Assembly (NCBI RefSeq): GCF_034932065.1
Contig: NZ_JAYGHP010000006.1
Span: 62,001-126,000 of the forward strand
Source: Crocosphaera sp. UHCC 0190
GTDB taxonomy: Bacteria; Cyanobacteriota; Cyanobacteriia; Cyanobacteriales; Microcystaceae
Length of the DNA stretch: 64,000 nucleotides
Direction: 5' to 3'
This document shows positions 56,910 to 64,000 of the stretch, one piece after another (positions within the stretch are counted from its first letter, which is position 1; each line of letters starts with the position of its first letter). The notes beneath the pieces are model-generated. The model was not told where the DNA came from, searched no databases, and was given only the letters and a program-made list of their open reading frames with translations. The position numbers and the translations under genes are program-made.

Positions 56910-59627
56910 ATGGACTTAATTTTATGCCATCAAACGGCTGATTTCGACGCATTAGGGGCCGCTGTAGGACTATCCTGCCTAAAAGTTGGTAGTCGCATTG
57001 TTTTGACCGGTGGGGCCCATCCTGCGGTGAGGGATTTTTTAGCTTTACATCGAGATGAAATTGCCTTACTTGAATTAAGAAGTGTCAATGAGAAGAAAAT
57101 TCGCAGTTTAATTGTGGTTGATAATCAGCAAATTGATCGCTTAGGAAAGGCGGCTGAATGGTTTAAGTTACCTCAGATTAATACTATCGAATTATACGAT
57201 CATCATCTCAATACTGTTTCTGATATTCCGACCACTTTTAAACAACTGGAACCTGTTGGGGCTACCACCACTTTAATTGTGGAAAAGATGCAGCAAGAAA
57301 ACATCTATCCTAACCCCATTGAGGCGACTATCATGGCTTTAGGAATTCATGTGGATACGGGGTCTTTAACCTTTCCTCAATCAACTTCACGGGATGCAAA
57401 AGCGTTGGCCTGGTTGATGGAAATGGGAGCAAATCTTAAGACTATTGCGGAATATTGTGATCCTGGTTTTTCCTTACAATTGCAACAGTTATTTACAGAA
57501 TCTTTAGAAAAATTACAAACTAAAACTGTTAGAGGTTATCAGGTTGCTTGGGTTTTACTTTCTACTGAGAATTTTGTATCTGGATTATCGAATTTAGCAG
57601 AAAGATTAATCGAATTAACAGAAAGTGATGCTTTATTATTTGCCCATTCTTATCATAAACGACACAATGATAAACCCTATCCTGACGGGCGTTTAACTGT
57701 AATTGGACGGACAAAAATTGAAGGAACAAACCTCAGTCAATTATTTACTGTTTATGGAGGAGGGGGTCATAGTCAAGCGGCATCTTTAATGTTACGAGAT
57801 GTGGAACCAGAAGAGATGTTAAATCAATTAGTCACAGAATTTATTGCCCAAATTCCTCAGCCCTTAACTGCTAGAGATTTAATGTCTTCTCCTGTGAGAA
57901 CAATTCGTCCTGAAACAACTATAGAACAGGCCCAAAGAGTGTTATTTCGCTATGGTCATTCTGGGTTGTCTGTGGTGGATGAAAATGATTGTTTAGTGGG
58001 CATTATTTCCCGTCGAGATTTAGATTTAGCTCTACATCATGGGTTTAGTCATGCTCCCGTAAAGGGATATATGAGCAGACAGTTAAAAACCATAAATCCT
58101 GAGACTTTATTACCTGATATAGAGTCAATCATGGTAACTTATGATGTGGGAAGATTGCCTGTTATTGACGATAATAAATTAGTAGGAATTGTCACCAGAA
58201 CAGATTTGTTAAGACAGATTCATCAAGAGAGAAAAGACGTTAAAGATGAAAATGGTCATCGAGTTCCCACGGTTTCTTGTTTATTACCTTCAATCCGCGA
58301 TCGCTTAGCTCCTCCTATTTGGAAATTGTTGCAAAAAACAGCAAAATTAGCCCAAGAAAAAGGTTGGCATTTATATATTGTAGGTGGGGCAGTTCGAGAC
58401 TTATTACTGACAGAAAAAGATGATAAAATTATGTTACAGGATATTGATTTAGTGGTAGATGGGTTTCATCGTTCTGCTGATGTAGGGGCCGGTGTAGAAC
58501 TAGCTTCAACACTGCAAAAAATGTTTTCAAATGCCCGTTTATCAGTGCATGGAGAGTTTCAGACTGCAGCTTTATTATGGCATAAAGATCCGGAATTTGG
58601 GTCACTATGGATAGACATTGCAACATCGAGAACAGAATTTTATCCTTACCCTGCTGCTAACCCAGAAGTTGAAGCAAGTTCTATCCGTCAAGACTTATAT
58701 AGACGCGACTTTACTATTAATGCTTTAGCGGTAAGATTAACGCCCCCAAGGGAAGGAGAATTATTAGATTTCTTTGGGGGAATTTTAGACTTGCGATCCC
58801 GTCAAATTCGGGTACTTCATGCTAATAGTTTTATTGAAGATCCTACCAGAATTTATCGTGCAGTGCGCTTTGCTGTGCGTTTAAAATTTGAGATTGACCC
58901 CCAAACAGAAGCCTATATTCGTTATGCTATAGAAAGCGGTGTTTATGAACGATTACGCCTTGAAAATCAGGTTGCTCCTGCTTTAACTACTCGCTTAAAA
59001 GCAGAACTAAAATATATTTTAGAAGCAAATTATTGGCAATCTGCCTTAAGATTATTGGCTGATTTAGATGCTTTACGCTGTTTACATTCTCAAATTACTT
59101 TAAATGAGGAAATATGGTGGCAAATTCGTTATGCTTCCCGTTGGTTAAAATATCTTGATCCTGATAATAATTTAGGACATTGGTTAATCCGTTTAGAAGT
59201 GTTGATTTCTCAAATAACCTCTAGAGAAAGAAGTAAAATAGCTGCTAATCTTCAATTGCCAAAAGATAGTATTGAAAGACTAAAACATCTATCACAAAAT
59301 GAAATAGAAATCAAGACAAAGTTGCAAAAATGTCAGAAATCAAGTGAAAAAGTTAGGCTATTAAATACTTATAAATTACCCGATTTAATCCTTATAGCTG
59401 TTCAGTCTAATAAAAATATTCGCCATATTATTTGGCAATATTTAACGAAATGGTCAGATATTCATGCACCCTTAAATGGGAATGATTTGAAAACAATGGG
59501 ATATCAACCAGGGCCAAAGTATAAAGCGGTTTTAAGTGAATTACTCAATAAAACCTTAGATGGAGAGATTTATAGCAAAGAAGAAGCAGAATTATTGGTT
59601 AAGGAAATGATGAATAATGAAACATGA
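56910..59627 (+). CDS. DHH phosphoesterase - CBS - tRNA nucleotidyltransferase fusion
   Basis: 905 aa. DHH-family phosphoesterase domain (1-~300; [12 protein letters not shown] at 7-18, YDHH at 96-99, [10 protein letters not shown] at 282-291), a CBS pair (about 320-440) and a class II poly(A)polymerase/tRNA nucleotidyltransferase head from ~475 (VGGAVRD at 491-497, DIDLVVDG at 511-518, [15 protein letters not shown]) plus its helical neck and body to the end. Known homologues in cyanobacteria and other bacteria are A- or CC-adding enzymes. The DHH domain may trim or degrade small nucleotides; CBS probably senses adenylates. The N-terminal motif varies from DHH by having DFD. Single gene. Confidence 0.92.
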   Translation: MDLILCHQTADFDALGAAVGLSCLKVGSRIVLTGGAHPAVRDFLALHRDEIALLELRSVNEKKIRSLIVVDNQQIDRLGKAAEWFKLPQINTIELYDHHLNTVSDIPTTFKQLEPVGATTTLIVEKMQQENIYPNPIEATIMALGIHVDTGSLTFPQSTSRDAKALAWLMEMGANLKTIAEYCDPGFSLQLQQLFTESLEKLQTKTVRGYQVAWVLLSTENFVSGLSNLAERLIELTESDALLFAHSYHKRHNDKPYPDGRLTVIGRTKIEGTNLSQLFTVYGGGGHSQAASLMLRDVEPEEMLNQLVTEFIAQIPQPLTARDLMSSPVRTIRPETTIEQAQRVLFRYGHSGLSVVDENDCLVGIISRRDLDLALHHGFSHAPVKGYMSRQLKTINPETLLPDIESIMVTYDVGRLPVIDDNKLVGIVTRTDLLRQIHQERKDVKDENGHRVPTVSCLLPSIRDRLAPPIWKLLQKTAKLAQEKGWHLYIVGGAVRDLLLTEKDDKIMLQDIDLVVDGFHRSADVGAGVELASTLQKMFSNARLSVHGEFQTAALLWHKDPEFGSLWIDIATSRTEFYPYPAANPEVEASSIRQDLYRRDFTINALAVRLTPPREGELLDFFGGILDLRSRQIRVLHANSFIEDPTRIYRAVRFAVRLKFEIDPQTEAYIRYAIESGVYERLRLENQVAPALTTRLKAELKYILEANYWQSALRLLADLDALRCLHSQITLNEEIWWQIRYASRWLKYLDPDNNLGHWLIRLEVLISQITSRERSKIAANLQLPKDSIERLKHLSQNEIEIKTKLQKCQKSSEKVRLLNTYKLPDLILIAVQSNKNIRHIIWQYLTKWSDIHAPLNGNDLKTMGYQPGPKYKAVLSELLNKTLDGEIYSKEEAELLVKEMMNNET

Positions 59628-59693
59628 TTAACTCATTTATCCTTGTCAAATACAATTAACAACAAACCCTAAAATCACTTTCTAAACAGCAAA

Positions 59694-61631
59694 TTACCAA
59701 TTATTAAAGCTGATTTTAGGACGAACTTTGAGCCTCAGTAAAACCGCCGTAATATTATCATGACCATTATAACTATTGGCAAAATCAATTAACTTATTGA
59801 GTCCTTTTTCTAAGGATTGAGTCGAGTTCAATAAAGGTAATAGATAGGTTTCCCAGTGATCGTCTATTAAATCATTATCACATAAACCATCAGAACATAA
59901 CAGAAATAAACTATCTTCATTGACCTCTAAAAATTGAATATCTGGCAAGACATAATTATTATCATGAGGCCCTAAAGCTTGAGTTAATTGATAAGCATCC
60001 GGTCGAGCATAAGCAAGTTTCGGATCAATGCCATTTTGAATCGCTCTTTGTCCCACTTCATGATCGATCGTCAGTTGTTCAATTCCCCCTTTGCGAGTCA
60101 AACAATAAACCCGACTATCTCCCACATGAGCCACCGCTACTTTAGTATTTTCAACTAACATTAAAACTAGGGTTGTCCCCATGCGTCCACTACCAGAACT
60201 CGAATTAGTTTGATTGACATCATAAAGTTTTTTATTCGCTAATAAAATTCCCTGCAAAATTGTTTCATAGTCCGGAAATTGCTCTTGCCAATGTTCTGCA
60301 AAAAAGTCTTGTAACGTCTCCACAGCCATTTTACTGGCAACTTCACCCGCCGCATGACCCCCCATACCATCGCAAACAATATATAAACCACGGCCTTTAA
60401 GAGTTGTCTCTTGATTACTTTGTTGACGATGAATCTCTGTATTCATGCCAAAATAATCTTCATTATGATGTCGTTGTCGTCCCCGATCAGTACATCCTAA
60501 TTGACTAAAACCCACCAACTCCATGGGTAAAACTGCTGTGGCTAAGTCATTGCCTGTATCAGTAGCGGTTGGGGTTTCTTCTAGGCTACCACTTAGTAAT
60601 TCATCGGAAAATTCTGGATGATTTTCTGATGAGAATGATGGTATTGTGGGGGATGAATCAGTGATTTTTGGAGGATCATTTTCAGGAATCATCTGTTGCT
60701 CACTGGCTAAATCTTGAAGATCTAATCTTAATTCAGTCACATTTTCAATCTCTCCACTAGCCACCCCTTGAATTAAGATCGCTAATTTTGTTGCAGAAGG
60801 ATAACCTCCTTTTTCAAACCATTTTTGCCACAATTGTCCTAGGGCTTGCAATGAGGGGGGATTTTCCGAAGAATCGGGATATAATTGTCCTAACCCAAAA
60901 CTTTGATCTTCATCAATTCGCAGGTTTTCTTCAATCAACAGACTTTGACAACAGTTAACAGTTGACAGTCTGCTCCAAAGGATGACAATTTGATTGAGCC
61001 AGTAAATAATTTGTAAGGTCAACAGAGATTCATTGATCAGTAAGTCTGAGATGGGTTGCCAAGGACGGCGATCAGGTAATAAAATCACCTCGATGTCATT
61101 TTCGAGCCAACCGTCATGAACTTCAGGCAAAATCGGCGCAAGGTCTTTGAGGGTAAAGTAAGGAAAGGCTAGAGCGGGAATTCCCATCTGTTCCCATAGG
61201 GGAGTAGGATCATGGGATTCAGCGTCACTCAAAAGGTCTGACGCTTGACTAAATAAGACTTGTAGGACAGGTTTTTGTAAGGGTTGACAATCAATGACTT
61301 CAGCTTGATAAAGGATATGGGTAGCTGTTGTGGCGATCGCCTTGAAGGGGGTTTCCCCTTCTCCATACCAAAGTTGATAGCGTTGTCCGAGATCCAAATA
61401 TTTGCCTGAAGGGGTAAAGGGGGTTTGTTCCTCGTTGTTTGCCAAAGGTTGGGCTAAAATAGCTTGCCAAACTGTCCCAATAAAAGCCCCACATTCATTA
61501 CAAGTCGCCTCATTTAAGGGAACCTTGTTTTGACACTGAGGACAAGATTTCTGAGTTAATGAGGTGCCACATTGCTGGCAAACTTGATGATTATTGGGGT
61601 TTTCTGACTGACATTGGGGACAAACAAGCAT
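59694..61631 (-). CDS. PP2C protein phosphatase with zinc-ribbon head
   Basis: 645 aa. N-terminal double zinc ribbon (CPQCQSENPNNHQVCQQCG, CPQCQNKVPLNEATCNECG; four CxxC). A middle region of about 300 residues lacks a named domain but contains a pseudo-kinase-like or structural section. The PPM/PP2C domain runs from about 370 to the end: GRQRHHNEDYFG, VCDGMGGHAAGEVAS, VAHVGDSRVYCL, LLCSDGLCDN and GHDNITAVLL, all metal ligands intact. It removes phosphate from Ser/Thr in a cytoplasmic signalling path; cognate kinase is not adjacent. Confidence 0.92.
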   Translation of the reverse strand: MLVCPQCQSENPNNHQVCQQCGTSLTQKSCPQCQNKVPLNEATCNECGAFIGTVWQAILAQPLANNEEQTPFTPSGKYLDLGQRYQLWYGEGETPFKAIATTATHILYQAEVIDCQPLQKPVLQVLFSQASDLLSDAESHDPTPLWEQMGIPALAFPYFTLKDLAPILPEVHDGWLENDIEVILLPDRRPWQPISDLLINESLLTLQIIYWLNQIVILWSRLSTVNCCQSLLIEENLRIDEDQSFGLGQLYPDSSENPPSLQALGQLWQKWFEKGGYPSATKLAILIQGVASGEIENVTELRLDLQDLASEQQMIPENDPPKITDSSPTIPSFSSENHPEFSDELLSGSLEETPTATDTGNDLATAVLPMELVGFSQLGCTDRGRQRHHNEDYFGMNTEIHRQQSNQETTLKGRGLYIVCDGMGGHAAGEVASKMAVETLQDFFAEHWQEQFPDYETILQGILLANKKLYDVNQTNSSSGSGRMGTTLVLMLVENTKVAVAHVGDSRVYCLTRKGGIEQLTIDHEVGQRAIQNGIDPKLAYARPDAYQLTQALGPHDNNYVLPDIQFLEVNEDSLFLLCSDGLCDNDLIDDHWETYLLPLLNSTQSLEKGLNKLIDFANSYNGHDNITAVLLRLKVRPKISFNNW

Positions 61632-61724
61632 AGTTGATCAAATAGGGGTTAGGTGATAGGGGTTAAGTAATAGGCAATAAAGGCACACTCTCTATTTTTT
61701 ATGATGCCCTTTTTTAAGACACAA

Positions 61725-63137
61725 TTAAAAAATCGCTAATTTTTGCCAATAATCTCGTAATGCTTCGGCTACTTTTCCTGATAACAGCATACACCCCAAA
61801 AGATTAGGAATGGCTAGGGTTAGTAACATCATGTCACTAAAATTAACCACTGAGCCTAAATTAACCACTGAGCCAATAAAAATACAACCTAAAAAGAGAA
61901 TTTTAAAGACAATTGAGCTAGGTTTCCCAAACACATAAGCCCAACATTGCTCCCCATAATAGCACCAGGTAATCATGGTAGAAAATCCAAATAAGCAGAT
62001 AATTCCCACTAAAATGAAGGGAAACCAATCAATCACCTGAGAAAAGGCCATCGTGGCCAAAGTGGAACCACTGATATTTTCTCCTACTCTATCCCCATAT
62101 ATTCCCGTCGTCAAAATTACTAAAGCGGTCAAATTACAAATCAGAATGGTGTCAATAAATGGCTCTAAAATCGCCACAATTCCCTCTCGGATTGGTTCTT
62201 TAGTTTTAGCGACGGCATGGGCGATCGCCGCTGAACCCAACCCGGCCCCATTAGAAAAGGCACTACGTCGAATCCCCTGAACGAAAATCCCAATCATGCC
62301 CCCTTCTACTCCCGAAGGGGAAAAGGCTCCCTGAAATACTAACCCAAAGGCCGCCGGAATTGCTGTTAGATTGACCCCTAAGACCCACAAACAAGCCAAA
62401 AGATAAATTCCTACCATCAAGGGAACTAACTTGCTTGTCACCACCCCAATGCGGCTAATGCCCCCAATAATTACCAAGCCAACCAACAGAGCAACGAGCA
62501 AACCAAAGGCCCAATCATAATCTTTCATCCCAGGCACTACCGCCGCTAAAGCAGCAAAAGATTGATTGGCCTGAAACATATTGCCTCCCCCTACGGCTGA
62601 GCCTAAACCAGCGAGACTGTAAAAAATGGCCAGGCCTTGACCAAGTTTGGCCTGGCCCAATTCTTGCAACCCTTGGGAGAGGTAATACATCGGGCCGCCA
62701 ATGATTGTGCCATCGGGGTAAACGATGCGATATTTGACCCCTAGGGTACATTCCACAAATTTACTGGACATTCCCAAAAATCCTGCCACCGTCATCCAAA
62801 AGACCGCTCCTGGCCCCCCTAATTGAATGGCAATGGCAACTCCGGCAATATTTCCCAATCCAACACTGGCCGATAGGGCCGTGGCCAAAGCCTGAAAGGA
62901 AGACACTTCCCCCAGCCCTTCCTCTTGAGTTAGTTCGTACTTACCCAAGGCAATCTCTAGGGCGTGTTTAAACCCTCGAATATTAATTAACCCCATGCGT
63001 AGGGTAAAAAAAATTCCCCCAGCCAGCAACCACAGGATAATCAGAGGAAAGCCACCTATATCGAAAAAAAGCACCTGTTCAATCAGGGTAACAAGACTGG
63101 AAAACAGGCGATCAATATTATCAAGGAATTGATTCAC
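61725..63137 (-). CDS. sodium:alanine symporter family transporter (AGCS)
   Basis: 470 aa, about 10-11 helices. It uses the Na+ gradient to import alanine, glycine or similar amino acids. Motifs: ALSASVGLGNIAGVAIAIQLGGPGAVFWM (AGCS signature) and FVECTLGVKYR, AFSNGAGLGSAAIAHAVAKT. It starts at GTG 63137, four bases after the CPP1-like gene stops, so the two are co-transcribed. Length is normal. Confidence 0.94.
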   Translation of the reverse strand: MNQFLDNIDRLFSSLVTLIEQVLFFDIGGFPLIILWLLAGGIFFTLRMGLINIRGFKHALEIALGKYELTQEEGLGEVSSFQALATALSASVGLGNIAGVAIAIQLGGPGAVFWMTVAGFLGMSSKFVECTLGVKYRIVYPDGTIIGGPMYYLSQGLQELGQAKLGQGLAIFYSLAGLGSAVGGGNMFQANQSFAALAAVVPGMKDYDWAFGLLVALLVGLVIIGGISRIGVVTSKLVPLMVGIYLLACLWVLGVNLTAIPAAFGLVFQGAFSPSGVEGGMIGIFVQGIRRSAFSNGAGLGSAAIAHAVAKTKEPIREGIVAILEPFIDTILICNLTALVILTTGIYGDRVGENISGSTLATMAFSQVIDWFPFILVGIICLFGFSTMITWCYYGEQCWAYVFGKPSSIVFKILFLGCIFIGSVVNLGSVVNFSDMMLLTLAIPNLLGCMLLSGKVAEALRDYWQKLAIF

Positions 63138-63141
63138 AGGG

Positions 63142-63762
63142 TTAACGAAGGAAGCTACTGCTCAACCAAAAGACAAAAAACACAACAATACTAATCAAGG
63201 ATTGATGGGTTCCACCGATTAGATTAGACCCCTGTAATAATTGGGCGATTCCCATACCTAATCCTACTCCCAACAGTAACCCCACCAGGGTGATTAGGAG
63301 AGCGCGGCCAAATTTATTTTCTTTGCGGTTTAGAAAGTAAAGATTTGTAAAGACTCCCAAGGCAAGCAGTAGGGGTAACAAAGAGGACTGATCTGAGGAA
63401 AACCCTGCTAAGAGAGCTAACCCTAGAAAGATCCCTGTGGGCCAAACAAGTTCCTTAGAGGAAGGGGTATCAATAAACCTTTGTAACCAAGGAGGGGAAT
63501 TATTAAGAGATAGGGAGGGGAGACTAGGGGGAACTTCCACTTTGCGGTCTGGAAAACGAATGCGATCGGGGACTTTGATTCTACCTTCTTGGCGCATTCT
63601 GAGGCGTTCCATAATAATCGCATCATAAGCGGCTTCGATACTTTCCACCACCTTAACGTCGTCCCGATACTCTTGACTTAAACGATTTTTGGCTTCCTGG
63701 ATCTCCTCAAAGGAAGCTGCCTCAGTAATGCCCAGTTTTTCGTAGGGAGTTTGCTCGCTCAT
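63142..63762 (-). CDS. CPP1-like J-domain membrane protein
   Basis: 206 aa. An N-terminal J-like helix bundle without HPD (YEKLGITEAASFEEIQEAKNRLSQEYRDDVKVVESIEAAYDAIIMERLRMRQ), then a linker (GRIKVPDRIRFPDRKVEVPP) and about three to four C-terminal membrane helices (VWPTGIFLGLALLAGF, LLPLLLALGVFTNLYFL, RALLITLVGLLLGVGLGMG, SIVVFFVFWLS). This is the layout of CPP1 (chaperone-like protein of protochlorophyllide oxidoreductase), known in plastids and cyanobacteria. Probably stabilises chlorophyll-synthesis or thylakoid proteins. Upstream gene of the AGCS operon; ATG start. Confidence 0.88.
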   Translation of the reverse strand: MSEQTPYEKLGITEAASFEEIQEAKNRLSQEYRDDVKVVESIEAAYDAIIMERLRMRQEGRIKVPDRIRFPDRKVEVPPSLPSLSLNNSPPWLQRFIDTPSSKELVWPTGIFLGLALLAGFSSDQSSLLPLLLALGVFTNLYFLNRKENKFGRALLITLVGLLLGVGLGMGIAQLLQGSNLIGGTHQSLISIVVFFVFWLSSSFLR

Positions 63763-64000
63763 CTAAAACCTCCTGCCATAATTTCCCTCGTTAAATCACT
63801 GGATAATGAATCGGTTAATGAATTTTAAGGGGATTTACCAAAATTCTTAATTCTTGGCTTATCTTTATGCTTGAGTTCGTCAACCGAAATAGTGATTTTG
63901 ACCTCGATTATAGCCTTACTCCAGTTAGTTTAGCTTGAGAACTGCAAAAGATTTCAGAATGATTCTTATCCTTGTTGAGAACTGTTACTTTTTGTCTTAT
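63763..64000. other. right-edge non-coding stretch
   Basis: 238 bp to the window edge with stops in all frames and no feature recognised. It probably holds the promoter of the CPP1-like gene. Confidence 0.5.

Overview
The window is a stretch of cyanobacterial chromosome. It carries photosystem II genes (psbQ, psbK), many families known mainly from cyanobacteria (DUF1815, DUF3086, DUF3119, DUF1400, a CPP1-like protein) and very frequent HIP1 octamers (GCGATCGC). The base composition is AT-rich. Gene content resembles unicellular Cyanothece/Crocosphaera-type genomes, but the genus is a guess from content. Most of the window is ordinary housekeeping sequence in short operons on both strands, with small islands of decayed or mobile DNA between them.

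Layout. 1-3.5 kb: the start of a membrane protein leaving the left edge, an S9 peptidase, ddl, and a small exported protein overlapping ddl tail to tail. 3.5-4.4 kb: a decayed patch with a palindromic repeat, a frameshifted small membrane ORF, and an antitoxin followed by a truncated toxin. 4.5-15.5 kb: dnaK, small proteins, DUF1815, a double-ATPase ABC subunit, upp, a TPR protein, cobM and a DUF1400 hydrolase. 15.6-21.9 kb: purS-purQ, a complete ECF-type transporter (S component, fused ATPases, T component), a methyltransferase-like gene and purC. 22-29.7 kb: an Omp85 outer-membrane assembly protein and lpxC, separated by a 233-bp inverted-repeat element and an NB-ARC/TPR (STAND-type) gene whose reading frame is split by one TGA codon.

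29.7-34.3 kb: an ISAs1-type transposase remnant and a truncated hydrolase directly before a three-gene operon: a DUF1003 protein, a CAX-like antiporter homologue that has lost the conserved acidic residues, and a P3A-type proton ATPase. This operon is my best candidate for an undescribed system. 34.4-43.7 kb: class II aldolase, a MazEF-like pair, plsY, DUF3086, DUF3119, lnt and a run of small exported or membrane-anchored proteins (Cys-repeat, GerMN, DUF2993). 43.8-51.9 kb: a hydrolase-fold protein lacking its nucleophile, psbQ, a ThiO-like oxidase, a CNNM/CorC protein, an unknown coiled-coil membrane protein, a TolB-like lipoprotein, psbK (45 codons) and lgt. 52-63.8 kb: a GT39-type glycosyltransferase, a large Asp-box/Ycf48-like propeller protein, a DHH-CBS-tRNA nucleotidyltransferase fusion, a zinc-ribbon PP2C phosphatase, an alanine/sodium symporter and a CPP1-like J-domain protein.

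Two kinds of dispersed structured DNA recur in intergenic regions. One is a two-palindrome terminator element in three copies (15.6, 40.4 and 48.0 kb) with a conserved linker and a compensating stem change. The other is GTAGGGGC/GCCCCTAC-ended palindromes (24.4, 38.7 and 45.3 kb). I saw no tRNA, rRNA, CRISPR array, prophage or intact insertion sequence.
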